From the NCBI GenBank assembly GCA_022264855.1, contig JABYQU010000020.1:1-64000 (forward strand): a stretch of 64,000 nt of DNA. The letters run 5' to 3'. Shown in pieces: positions 22,853-32,469 of the stretch; position 1 is the first letter of the stretch; each line of letters starts with the position of its first letter. Both the position numbers and the translations under genes were made by a program. The stretch comes from Lenzites betulinus. Taxonomy: Eukaryota > Basidiomycota > Agaricomycetes > Polyporales > Polyporaceae. Under the pieces are notes generated by a model. That model had not been told where the DNA came from and did not search any database. It saw only the letters and a list, made by a program, of their open reading frames with translations.

Positions 22853-24150
22853 AGCATTGACACTGTCGTAGATAGAAAATTGTATTAGCTAAAGCTGAAT
22901 CGCGACCGCAATCACAATAGAATCGTGCATTCATTCTGCCTACTTGTGTAGTTGCTGGAAGCTACAAGTTCCCCGAGCCAGGATCTCGTGCCTGTACAGT
23001 TGTGCAGTTCCCCCAGGCGTCATTTTTCCGTCTACATATACGTGGAATGGCATGCTTCAGCTTATGCGCTGTATTAGTGCGCCGGCGCATCCGATTTGAG
23101 GAGGAACACTTTGCGCAATGTACATCGTTGAGTTGGGAGACGAGCCCGAGTCGCATGCGAAGGCAACACTACGGAGTCACACAGACCCAGTTCAGTCTAA
23201 ATTTCCTCGGAACAGTAAGCTAGCATTCCCGTAGAAACAAACCGGGATTGACATATAGTTACGGAGGAAGGTGTGGATGAGAACAAGTTCAAATCACACT
23301 GCCGGTCGCCAATGCGGTTTTCAAACTCAGAAGACTCCGACATATCGTGGCACCGCCACTGCCCTACGACACTCCCCCCAAACGAATTCAACCACTACTA
23401 GAATAAGTACTGGCATTCACTCGAAATACAGTTGGCTTGGTCAGCCCTCGAGACTCACTGAAGACACAAGCAGTTTTCAAACATGCCTGAGGAGCCCGAG
23501 GACGATGGTTACGACGTCCATGCTTGCGAGCATATAGGCAACAATTTGGTCGACTGACAGCGCGGGTCAGTGGTCATCTCTCATATGAAAATGCTGGGAC
23601 TAACAATTTCCTTTTGGCGTAGGCGAATCCTTGAGCACGCTGGCATGAAATGCTCTCGCTCAGTCATCCAGCCAGTTTGGCACTTCAGAAGTTTTGGGGA
23701 CATTGTGCCGTCACCTCTACCGAACGAACGTCAGTGTTATACGCATGCATCTACGAATTTGCCCATAATGCACCGACACTTCATGTCTCATCGTTCGCTT
23801 GCAGGACCCGTACCTCCGTGGACGGCTCACTCAACTGTTTTAACGTGATTGGACTGAGGAAGATGTATATCGTGTCTGCTACCTGATATACTGATGTACT
23901 TTTGCTACCATCTGTGGTGCCATCCCTACATACGCCCCACAGCTTCAGGTGAGGAAGTGCACTGTAATTTGACCATAGTAGGAGCTCTGGGGCTGACCTG
24001 CATTCTCTTCCAAGACAGGTTGCGGATCCAACATCGCCGAAATCCGTGGTGCCGAACATGCACAGAACAAGTATGTTTGCCCGTGTGGCGATATAAGATG
24101 CCCACCGAAGCCTGGGAGTGGACATCCTTTCCCCACACTCCTTTTCAGAG
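22853..24150. other. Intergenic between SDR H and the protease relic
   Basis: 1.3 kb. A minus-strand frame (23781-24380) overlaps the start of the protease gene antisense and is a shadow. No other gene is recognised. Confidence 0.4.
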
Positions 24151-24380
24151 ATGCAGCGCTGTGCCTCCAAGTCATTCTTTACTATACTCATTCTCGTATT
24201 GACCGCGGTCGTGAATGTGGGCGCGATCCCGCGGCCCATCATCCAGGTCCGCGACAACCTCATCTGGCTCCCGTTCGCGAAGCACATGAACTTCACCGGC
24301 ACCGCCAGCCTCATACAGCATGACCAGGCCCGCGCGTGCCACCTTCGCGCCCTCACAAAGGACGACAACATCAGTGTCAC

Positions 24381-25020
24381 TGTTACAACCGTACGTGCTT
24401 CAGTAACGGTTGGTCACACGTTATGTCTGGAATCAGTCACGGACTCTGCCTCGTGGTTACCTTGTGTTTTGGATACGTGTTTCAGTGCCTCATGTAAAGT
24501 TTCGATCGACGGGCGCTTAGCGCGGGAACGGCGCGGTTGGCTTGAGACCGATGCGGGACGCGAGCGGGGGCGACGAGGGAGACAGACAAAGACGCGGACG
24601 CGGGAGCGGGCGCGGGGACGGGGGCGCGGGCGCGGGGGTCTCGTTGCAAATGCGTAGCGTACATGGTATCCGGACGCTACGTATATATCATAAGTGCTTT
24701 ATCGTCCGGCTATCGTACGGACCGAGCGGAGACGCGCGCAAGGCACGGGCGCTAAAGTCAACACCTCATGGCTACGGTGTGTTTCCGCTACGCGTTTCAG
24801 TACCTTATGGCTACAGTGTGGTTACCTGCAGGCTGTGCCTCATGGTTACAGAGTGTCTCACATGTATATATACGAGTAGGAGAGCTGAGGAGAACCTCAG
24901 CTCGACCTGGTTATCTATCGCCCTTCGAACCTCCCCTCTGAACCTCGATCCCTCTGTGTGAAGCGTCTAAGTCCCTGTGCTGAAAGCCTAACAAGCGAAC
25001 CACTGGGCATCGTCTTAACA
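24381..25020 (-). mobile_element. Solo LTR of the Gypsy-1 family, TSD GTCAC
   Basis: It starts TGTTACAACC and ends GTCTTAACA (TG...CA), flanked by the 5-bp direct repeat GTCAC at 24376-24380 and 25021-25025. Without its internal insertion it is 364 bp, the same length and sub-repeat structure as the LTR at 27091-27454. It lies in reverse orientation inside an exon of the aspartic protease. A full element probably inserted and then recombined out between its LTRs. Confidence 0.95.
24495..24763. mobile_element. 269-bp insertion inside the solo LTR, TSD CCTCATG
   Basis: The LTR sequence is interrupted between two copies of CCTCATG (24488-24494 and 24764-24770); other LTR copies have only one. 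The insert is very GC- and purine-rich in its centre (GGGGACGGGGGCGCGGGCGC). It has no obvious terminal inverted repeat, no coding frame and no convincing pol III boxes. It is a short non-autonomous element of unknown class. Confidence 0.8.
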
Positions 25021-25510
25021 GTCACCGTGCATGATGGCATGGTGGGCTACGCTGCCGATGTACGTGGACTGCTTGGATCCAGCCTACAGTATTGTGCTCA
25101 CTGTTTTCTAATTGTGCACAGGTATCAATTGGCAGTCCTTCTACCACCTGTAGGTGCCTCGTACCGCAAGAATATATGAAATGGCTGACATGGACATATT
25201 TGTGTCACAGACTCACTCCTTATCGACACCGGCAGTGCCAACACCTGGGTCGGTGCTGATCAGGAGTACATGCCAACGTCCTCATCCACAAACACAACGG
25301 ACACAGTGGTGGGTGTCAAAGATGCCAAACAATGATCTTGATTAAAAGCTTAATCTAAACACTGATGTGTTGCAGTCTGCAGAATATGATTTCGGCTACT
25401 TCACTGGTATGCTCTGCATTGGCTTACTCCAGTGCGCACACGTACATTGACGCCCTTGTTCCGAACTTCGAAGACACAGAGGTCATCAATATCGTCGACG
25501 AGTTGTATAC

Positions 25511-26338
25511 ATCAGTTGTTGCAACATTCTAGGTGTAATAAATAGCGGTAGTTGCAACTTCGGCGGTTTAAGGCCAAATAGGCGCCGTTTGGCACAGCCA
25601 CAGACGTGCGAGACGCGGGCGCCTATCTGCAGTTGCAGTCACGGCGAGGTGGGCGTCTATTATAGTTGCAGCCACGAAAAGAACACGCAGCCAGCGGAAT
25701 TGAACACCGGACCTGCTTCAAAAGCGTAAGTAAGAGTGATACACATAGACCACTCGGCCACAGGGCTGTACAAATGTCAGGGTTGTTCACGGTACTAGTC
25801 ATGCATCTCCGCAGCTACTAATGATACTCCAAGCCCTTACCGGATCTTGGTGCTGCATAAGGACTTATAATAATGCTGTTAGTAGCCAAAGGAATGGATG
25901 AACACTAGTACCATATATACTCCTATAGGGTGGACAGTTCTGTGGCCGAGTGGTCCATTTCTATCACTGGATCCGACATCTTGCTGAAGCTTGGCGCTGC
26001 GTGGGGACTTAGAATAACTGGGGGTGCCATTAGTAGCTGCGGAGATGCATGACTAGTACCGTGAACAACCCTGACATTTGTACAGCCCTGTGGCCGAGTG
26101 GTCTATGTGTATCACTCTTACTTACGCTTTTGAAGCAGGTCCGGTGTTCAATTCTGCTGGCTGCGTGTTCTTTTCGTGGCTGCAACTACAATAGACGCCC
26201 ACCTCGCCGTGACTGCAACTGCAGATAGGCGCCCGCGTCTCGCACGTCTGTGGCTGTGCCAAACGGCGCCTATTTGGCCTTAAACCGCCGAAGTTGCAAC
26301 TACCGCTATTTATTACACCTAGAATGTTGCAACAACTG
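25511..26338. mobile_element. 828-bp inverted-repeat element with tRNA-like A/B boxes, TSD TTGTATAC
   Basis: Arms 25511-25823 and 26028-26338 are near-perfect inverted repeats of about 310 bp around a loop of about 204 bp. The flanks carry the direct repeat TTGTATAC (25503-25510 and 26339-26346). The 8-bp TSD and CAG...CTG-like ends fit a hAT-type non-autonomous element. Each arm also contains a pol III-like A box (TGGCCGAGTGGTC at 26091-26103 on +) and a B box (GTTCAATTC at 26146-26154), 43 nt apart, followed by TTTT near 26170. A third A-box copy lies in the loop at 25943-25955. This could be a pair of tRNA-derived SINE-like units fixed head to head, or a foldback that captured one. Confidence 0.8.
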
Positions 26339-27090
26339 TTGTATACTCTACCGTCGACCTTGGATCCGGTCTGACTATTTCGAAGCAGTCCATCGGTGTT
26401 GCATCGAAGTCCGAGGGTTTTGGTAGATTTGATGGGATTTTGGGGTATGCCATACTGTTCGGTTATCTTTCTAAGTCTGACAGCTGTATGTGCCATCCAG
26501 AATAGGTCCCGTTGGCCTGACCGTTGGGACACTCTATCCTCACGATACGGCCACCATACCCACTGGTTAGCTTCAGCATCACCGGAATAATCTTCGCGCA
26601 TATGGTCAGAACTGATTGAAACATTTCGGCAGTGACGGATAACCTCTTCTCTGAAAGTGTTATCGAGAAGAACATAGTTGCTATGTCCTTCCAGCCGCCA
26701 TCTGACGTAGGCGAGCTCATTTTTGGCGGAATGGACCCATTCAGGTTCATCGAGCCGATGATCACTGTGTACGATGTTTTCATGCAGCTTCCAGAACATA
26801 ACAATGCTAATCTCAGAGCCATATCATTCCTCCCATATTCATATACGTCAACTTGTTCGACAGTACACGGCCTGCGCAGACCCTCCCTGCATCCCGTTTC
26901 TGGGGCATCAACCAGTCTATCCGTTATGGCTTATCGACAAACATCCTCTCGGGCGCCGCTGGCATCGTCGATAGCAGAGCCTCTCTTGTCCTCATCGCTA
27001 CCGGTACACCCTCCACGAAAACTGCATTCTTCGCTGCACGGCCTGACCGCGCTCATGCGGGCTGTCCAGATGCTCTGGAACGATACCGGC

Positions 27091-27454
27091 TGTTAAGACG
27101 ATGCCCAGTGGTTCGCTTGTTAGGCTTTCAGCACAGGGACTTAGACGCTTCACACAGAGGGATCGAGGTTCAGAGGGGAGGTTCGAAGGGCGATAGATAA
27201 CCAGGTCGAGCTGAGGTTCTCCTCAGCTCTCCTACTCGTATATATACATGTGAGACACTCTGTAACCATGAGGCACAGCCTGCAGGTAACCACACCGTAG
27301 CCATAAGGTACTGAAACGCGTAGCGGAAACACACCGTAGCCATGAGGCACTGAAACACGTATCCAAAACACAAGGTAACCACGAGGCAGAGTCCGTGACT
27401 GATTCCAGACATAACGTGTGACCAACCGTTACTGAAGCACGTACGGTTGTAACA
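27091..27454 (-). repeat. Gypsy-1 3' LTR (long form, 364 bp)
   Basis: Same length as the solo LTR at 24381-25020 after removal of its insert. It contains an additional sub-repeat unit (around 27306-27345, with CCATAAGGTACTGAAACGCG) that the LTR at 33932 lacks. A TATATATA stretch near 27238 could be the promoter. Confidence 0.95.
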
Positions 27455-27493
27455 TAACCCCCTTTCTATGGTAGGAAGTCGCCCTCGACTTCT

Positions 27494-28117
27494 TCAGATA
27501 GTGTCTCGGAAGTGTCGAAGCTCCGGTGAGCGTGGAGGAGAGCGAGGGGACGCAGTTCCGAACCAAGGGCAGTCCGCGTCGAGATGTCCTGCACCCCACA
27601 TCCTGCACCAATGACACTGTCTTTGGGGACAGTATAGCGTTCCGTGGCCGACGATGACACAGTTGAGACAGAACTGTTCATTGGCTATCGCGTCGAGGAT
27701 GGGGTATCGACTGGTAGTCGCGTTTTCCGCAGCGACAGGTACCGGAGTGGCGTAGAATGGGATTGATAGCTGCGGTGGAGGAGGGATTTGAAGTGGTGCT
27801 TGCCACGATACGGGTCTGGGGGTGTCAGGACGAGGTCGTAGGGGTTGGATCTGTTCGAGACGAGGTCGAACATATCGTGCTTCAGGGGCCGGGGATAGCG
27901 CGCGTGTTCGTCGAGACGATGCTGGACCTCCCGGATGTTCGGTTGGCTCTGTCTGGTTCACCGAGTTCCGGTACAATTCGTCCAAAGTACTGTTGGAGGC
28001 GGTGGCGGTTGGTGGGCCACGAGAGGGCATGGTCGATGTTCTCTCGTGCGTCCGAGAGGTGCTGCATCCCTTCGTCGAGGTGGTAGAGCGCATGTGCCGC
28101 TTCTTCTCCGGGGACAT
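27494..28117 (-). CDS. Gypsy-1 post-pol ORF with two zinc knuckles (207 codons)
   Basis: It lies between integrase and the 3' LTR. A Pro/Arg-rich N-terminal part is followed by CLNCVIVGHGTLYC (C-x2-C-x4-H-x4-C, a standard retroviral-type knuckle) and CHWCRMWGAGHLDADC (C-x2-C-x6-H-x4-C). The first 40 or so residues overlap the preceding ORF (27882-28577) in another frame and look like its shifted reading, so the true product may be a fusion made by frameshifting, or one ORF split by a mutation. I know no established function for such an ORF at this place. Confidence 0.6.
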   Translation of the reverse strand: MSPEKKRHMRSTTSTKGCSTSRTHERTSTMPSRGPPTATASNSTLDELYRNSVNQTEPTEHPGGPASSRRTRALSPAPEARYVRPRLEQIQPLRPRPDTPRPVSWQAPLQIPPPPQLSIPFYATPVPVAAENATTSRYPILDAIANEQFCLNCVIVGHGTLYCPQRQCHWCRMWGAGHLDADCPWFGTASPRSPPRSPELRHFRDTI

Positions 28118-28577
28118 TCTCCAATGCTTGTTGTACTGCTTCGAGGTGACGGATTACGCGCCTTTGGTAGAACTCCTGGCTGACCACTACCCACAGGTTG
28201 TAGTTGCGTCTCGAAAGGGTTTCGTCGACTATGTCTTCGAGCTCATTTTGAGTGTCGACGGCTCGTGCATAGGCCACAGCGAAAGCTTCTATCCGTGGGT
28301 CCGACAATTGTACCGCTTCAGATTCGTGAAGAGTTTCCTCCGACGAGTTCGACGATTGAGTAGGTGCGATGTTTTCGTCGACGAACACGTAACTGGCGGT
28401 GTCTTCGACGGGTGTGTTAGGCCGAGTCGGGACCCAGGTATTGCGCGAGAATGGGAGTTCCATCCCCATGGCTGGTCGCAGTGTCTTCGACGGTGGTGGG
28501 AGAGAGTGGATCGCGGTGGTCGAGGAGGTGTTGGAGGAGTGAGAAGTAGAGTTGGGAAACGTATCTGAGGAAGGCAA
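27882..28577 (-). CDS. Gypsy-1 post-pol ORF, acidic helical protein (231 codons)
   Basis: Ser/Thr/Pro-rich start, then a predicted helical stretch with many Glu, Ala and Gln (LEDIVDETLSRRNYN, VSQEFYQRRVIRHLEAVQQ, EEAAHALYHLDEGMQHL). The composition resembles gag-like coat or coiled-coil proteins. It overlaps the zinc-knuckle ORF downstream. The antisense frame (27822-28568, +) is Arg- and Val-rich and looks like its shadow. Confidence 0.5.
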   Translation of the reverse strand: MPSSDTFPNSTSHSSNTSSTTAIHSLPPPSKTLRPAMGMELPFSRNTWVPTRPNTPVEDTASYVFVDENIAPTQSSNSSEETLHESEAVQLSDPRIEAFAVAYARAVDTQNELEDIVDETLSRRNYNLWVVVSQEFYQRRVIRHLEAVQQALENVPGEEAAHALYHLDEGMQHLSDARENIDHALSWPTNRHRLQQYFGRIVPELGEPDRANRTSGRSSIVSTNTRAIPGP

Positions 28578-28632
28578 GAGCGAAGAGGAATGCGGTGAAG
28601 GTGGTGATGAGGACGGCGACTATGTTCCCCAT
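28417..28632 (-). CDS. Gypsy-1 post-pol ORF with one membrane segment (71 aa)
   Basis: It begins with ATG overlapping the stop of the ORF before it (ATGGGGAACATAG). MGNIVAVLITTFTAFLFALAF forms a clear hydrophobic segment, followed by a soluble tail. It may be an independent small protein or the start of a larger membrane-anchored product. Confidence 0.45.
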   Translation of the reverse strand: MGNIVAVLITTFTAFLFALAFLRYVSQLYFSLLQHLLDHRDPLSPTTVEDTATSHGDGTPILAQYLGPDSA

Positions 28633-28790
28633 GCGTTGAAGTCGTCCTTCTTGGGGGGGTAGTCCCTGGAGAGGAGGGTCCTCTCGAGTAGTCGTTGAGA
28701 GAACTCTCGCAGGATGTAGGCAATGGCTGCGAGGGAGATGGCGAAGAGGGCGAGAATGTAGAGGCAGAGGAGTACGAGGAGTGCGAGCAT
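28620..28790 (-). CDS. Gypsy-1 post-pol ORF, small hydrophobic protein (56 aa)
   Basis: The ATG is 9 bp beyond the integrase/chromodomain stop. The first 27 residues (MLALLVLLCLYILALFAISL and on) are strongly hydrophobic, followed by a basic amphipathic tail ending DFNAWGT. It looks like a signal anchor or leader. Together with the next ORF it suggests a membrane-directed product encoded after pol. Confidence 0.5.
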   Translation of the reverse strand: MLALLVLLCLYILALFAISLAAIAYILREFSQRLLERTLLSRDYPPKKDDFNAWGT

Positions 28791-28798
28791 GTTGAGGT

Positions 28799-31354
28799 TT
28801 AGGCCAGTTTCTTGGCCTGCTTATATCCTTCTAGGAGCTCCCGGGCATGAGGCAGCAGCATGTCTTCCGGTTCCCATGTATTTTCGGCACTAGAGTATCC
28901 TTTCCACTTGATTCGGTAACTGATTCCGCCTCGTTGCTTCTTGTGTCCCACGATGGCCTCAACTTCGTATTCTTCTTGATCGTCGATCAGATCAGGTGGG
29001 GGGCGCGTGTAGTTGGGGCCGTGTGTGTCATTTTCCTTATAAGGGGTGAGGAAACTTGCGTGGAACACGGGGTGGATCTTCCATGTTTCAGGTAGCTTGA
29101 GACGGTAATTGAGGGTGCTGATGACTTCGAGGATTTCAAATGGTCCTTCTCGTTTGGGCGCGAGCTTCCTGGTGGCGTATGACAGTTTCAAATTCTTGCC
29201 TTCGAGCCAGACTTTCTGCCCTTTCTTGAAGGGGATGAACTTTCCCATAATGCGGTCCCTCATTATTTGCCGGGCTAGCTCATGTGCCGCTAGCGCCTCA
29301 TCACGTGCCTTTTGCAGGCTGGTTAGGCGGTCTTGTACCAGGGGGACATTGGTCCTTGGGTAGGCAATAGGGATCAAGGACGGGTTGTATCCCATCATGA
29401 GGTAGAAGGGAGAGGTGTTTCTGGCTGCATGGGCTCGTTAATTGTGCGCTACTTCTGCGTCAATCAGATGTCTTGACCAGGTGTCTGGTCGTCCAGTGCA
29501 GAAGATCCGGAGATAGACTTCGAGTTCTTGATTGGCTCGTTCCGTTTGTCCGTCGCTCTGTGGGTGATATGCGGTGCTGAGAGACAGTGTGATCTTCAGG
29601 AGTCTTCCTAGTTCCTTGGTGACGTGTGATGTGAATTGTGGTCCTCTGTCGGAGATGATCTTTTCTGGAAGGCCAAAACGTCGGTATACGGTTTGATACA
29701 TGAGTGCGGCTGTTCCAATGGCGTCGATGGTCTTGTTGCATGGTGTAAAGATTACCCCCTTTGTAAGGCCGTGGTCTACCATGACCATGATTGAGTCAAA
29801 ACCATCGGATGTCGGTAGATCGGTGATGTAGTCGACAGAGACTTGCTGGAAGGGTCGTGTGACGCCGTCAGCCGAGATGGGGTTCAGCGGTGGTGTGGTG
29901 GGATGTGTATTGATCTTGTTTTGCTGGCATTCCGCACACCCTTCCACGTAGCGAGACACCATAGTGTGCATTCCCGGCCACCAGTAGTCGCGTCGTAGGA
30001 GTTCTAGTGTTTTGAAGTGTCCGGGGTGTCCCATTGCCGGGGTGTCATGGTAGCGTTGGATTAGGTCTCTCCGAAGTTGTTCATCAGCGGGGACGTAGCA
30101 TCTGTTCTTGAAGAATACCATTCCGTCCCGTTCTTCCCAATCTGATAGTGCAGATTTGATGGGGGGAAGTGTTCCGGTCTTCAGCGCCATGTGTATTGCT
30201 TGGAATGTCTGGTCTTTGATGACGAACTCCCTGAAGCGTGTTTGCAGTTCGGAGTAAATCATCCTGACGAAGAGATGTTCGGGTAGGAGGACACGGTCAT
30301 TATTGTCGTTCTTCTTGTCATGGCCAAGGTCGTGTCGTCTGGACAGGGTGTTGGATTGTATCATGTCTTTTCCTGGGACGTGGTGTAGCTGGATGTCAAA
30401 TTCTGATAGGAAGAGTAGCCATCTTGCTTGCCGTCGGTTCAGCCGGTGGGCATCACGATAGTAGGTCAGGTTCTTGTGGTCAGAAAGGACTTGTACTGGA
30501 TGAGGTGCTCCGAGGAGGTAGTGGCGCCATTCTTGTAGAGATCGGATTATCCCTAGGAGTTCTTTGTCATAGATCTCGTAGTTTAGTTCTGCTTCGTTGA
30601 ATCCTTTGGACAGGTATGCGCATGGATGGAGGTCGCCATTTTCGTCTCGTTGTCGGAGGACAGCTCCTGATGCAAAGTCCGATGCGTCTGATTCGATGAA
30701 GAATGGTTTGGAGATGTCAGGCATTAGCAGGACGGGTGCTGTGGTGAATCTGTTCTTCAGGGTGTCAAAGGCTTGCTGACAGGCTGGTGTCCATTCCCAT
30801 TTGGTGTTCTTTCGGGTTAGGTCGTTCAGCGGTTTTGCAATATCCGAAAAGTGATCGATAAAACGCCTGTAGAAGTTGCCAAAGCCCAAGAACGACCGTA
30901 CTCCTTTGACGTCAGTGGGTTCCTTCCAGTCCTGGATGCCTTTCAGCTTGATAGGGTCCATGGCTACCTGATTTTCCCGAATGATCATCCCAAGATATTC
31001 CACTTCTGGTGCGTCGAAAGTGCATTTCTCCAGCTTCAAGAACAGGTCATTTTCTTGTAGCCTTTGCAGCACCCTTTGTGTCCGTTCTTCGTGTGTCTTC
31101 TGGTTCTTCGAAAAGATGAGGATATCGTCCATGTAGATCACAAGCCATCCTTCGTCGATCATGTCTTTGAATAGGGTGTTCATCATTGCCTGAAAGGTTC
31201 CTGGGGAATTGCATAGTCCGAAGAACATGACCATGGGTTCGAATAGTCCACGGTGGGTCTTGAAAGCTGCTTTCCATTGATCACCATCCTTGATTCGCAC
31301 GTTGTTGTAGCCTGATCGCAGGTCTAGTTTGGAGAAGACCTTGGCACCTTGCAA
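28799..31354 (-). pseudogene. Gypsy-1 RT, RNase H, integrase and chromodomain, with one in-frame stop
   Basis: RT palm blocks are present ([26 protein letters not shown] with the catalytic Asp pair), then RNase H ([28 protein letters not shown]), the integrase HHCC zinc domain (from [17 protein letters not shown] to CAECQQNK), the DDE core ([32 protein letters not shown]), a GPF/chromo linker, and a C-terminal chromodomain (IVGHKKQRGGISYRIKWKGY, NTWEPEDMLL). A TAA at 29438-29440 interrupts integrase between AHN and RAH; the frame continues unchanged after it. The N-terminal RT fingers are missing (see the protease entry). The product would reverse-transcribe and integrate the element. Confidence 0.92.
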
Positions 31355-31374
31355 CTTGTCAACCAGTTCGGCTA

Positions 31375-32463
31375 CTAGCGGGAGCGGGTATGCATTCTTG
31401 ATGGTTCCTGTGGAGACAGCCGATATGGTTTGAAATCCTTAGGCACAAAATCCGGTTTCAGTTCAATGGCATGGTCCCAGGGTCTTGAGGATGGGAATCG
31501 TTCCGCCGCTTTCTTCTCAAATACCGATGCAAATTCTTGGTATGCTTTGGGTAGGATCTTCTGGTTATTCCCGGATGCTTGTTGTGCGAGCGCCATAGCT
31601 GGGTTGATCTTGGCTCGTATCCAGAGATTCATAGAGTAGATGAAGCTTGTTCCTTCCGGTGCTCGATAGATTCGTCCTACTCGCGGGCGGGGACGGACTC
31701 GCTGGTCTTGTTCCTCGCAGGGGTCTTCTGTGGTGAGTTTGTCTCCTAGCTTCAGGTAGTCCCCGTGGTGCTCAATGGTCTTGTCCAGGTACGCTAGTAT
31801 CAGATTATCAGTGCATTGTTCTTGGTGCTCGTCGTTTGGCGTGGGTAATTCCGCAAAGGGCGCTTTCATAGTGTCCTGTTGTGCAATGGTACTGCCTTCT
31901 TCCGACTGTTGGCGCATATTGTCTTCAGGAATATCTTCTATGGTTGTCTTCCGCATGATTCGTCCGGTGAAGTGGTTCTGTTCTGGGAACCAAAGCTGTC
32001 GCAAACGTTCAGAGAGTTGTAGATTCACTTTTGCTGGGTCAATGTGAAGGGAGCCTCGGGTGAAGTCAATTTCGGCGTTGACCCTTTGTAGCCAAGGAAG
32101 CCCTAAGATGATCTTCTCCTTTCCTAGAGAGGTGACAAGCATGTGGACAAGATGTCGATGTCCTCTAGCTTCGATTTCTAGGACTGAACAGTTCTTGATT
32201 GTCCCTTGCTTGTTTGGGGTTCCATCGGCATTGAGGGCTCGTATAGGGATCTTGAGGGGTTGTATCGGCAGTTTCTTTTCTAGGACATATCGATAGTCCA
32301 CAAAGGAGTCTTGTGCTCCCGTATCGATAAGGGCTTGGGTTTCGACGATTCGGTCCGTGATTATGGCCAGCGGTATCCTCATGGATTGCTTGGTGGTGTC
32401 TGCCATAATTACAGCACGGACCTGCGTGCGTGGTTTCGACGTCGCTTCGGACCACGTTCTCAA
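31375..32463 (-). pseudogene. Gypsy-1 protease and start of RT, ending in a deletion/frameshift
   Basis: Entered by -1 frameshifting from gag. The retropepsin motif is ALIDTGAQDSFVDYRYV and the flap/core block IILGLPWLQ. After the RT-connecting segment [16 protein letters not shown] the frame jumps: the next recognisable RT residues, [12 protein letters not shown], are in another frame. About 100 bp that should encode the RT fingers (SPFFFV.KKDG-type block) are missing near 31405-31425. The element cannot make a working RT. Confidence 0.88.
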
Positions 32464-32469
32464 AAACCC
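32429..32469 (-). promoter_or_regulatory. Predicted -1 ribosomal frameshift signal of Gypsy-1 gag-pol
   Basis: In the gag frame the last codons are GAG GGT TTT TGA. G GGT TTT (32469-32463) is a canonical X XXY YYZ slippery heptamer with the stop next to it. After a 6-nt spacer, CGTGGT (32456-32451) can pair with ACCACG (32434-32429) across a 16-nt loop that itself contains CGACGTCG. A -1 slip enters the protease frame directly at TTG AGA ACG. Confidence 0.75.

Larger units (their letters stand above)
24151..27090 (+). pseudogene. Pepsin-like aspartic protease (polyporopepsin-like, A1 family), disrupted
   Basis: A signal-peptide-like start (ATG 24151, FFTILILVLTAVV) leads into a propeptide and VTVHDGMVGYAAD (25021-25059), VSIGSPSTT (25122-25150), the first active-site block LLIDTGSANTWVGAD (from 25211), GYFTG (near 25400), SKQSIGVASKSEGFGRFDGIL (26370-26438), NLFSESVIEKNIVAMSF (from 26632), PASRFWGINQSIRYG and GIVDSRASLVLIA (near 26965). 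The second catalytic motif, normally DTG/DTGT, is DSR, so even the spliced product would lack the second aspartate motif. Removing the solo LTR at 24381-25020 plus one TSD restores the frame exactly, and removing 25511-26338 rejoins another interrupted region. The gene stops abruptly at 27090 against the Gypsy-1 LTR; its last exons are absent on the other side. Confidence 0.88.

Noticed and set aside
24495..24763. Inner insertion interpreted as a tRNA-derived SINE
   Set aside because: No acceptable A and B box pair and no A- or T-rich tail; class left open.
26085..26175. Possible functional tRNA-Ser/Leu gene (A box, B box, T run)
   Set aside because: The acceptor stem and T arm do not pair properly, and the unit is duplicated inside an inverted-repeat transposon; better seen as tRNA-derived element sequence.
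27822..28568. 248-codon + strand frame in the Gypsy-1 post-pol region
   Set aside because: It is antisense to ORFs with zinc knuckles and hydrophobic segments that agree with the element's orientation; no motif of its own.
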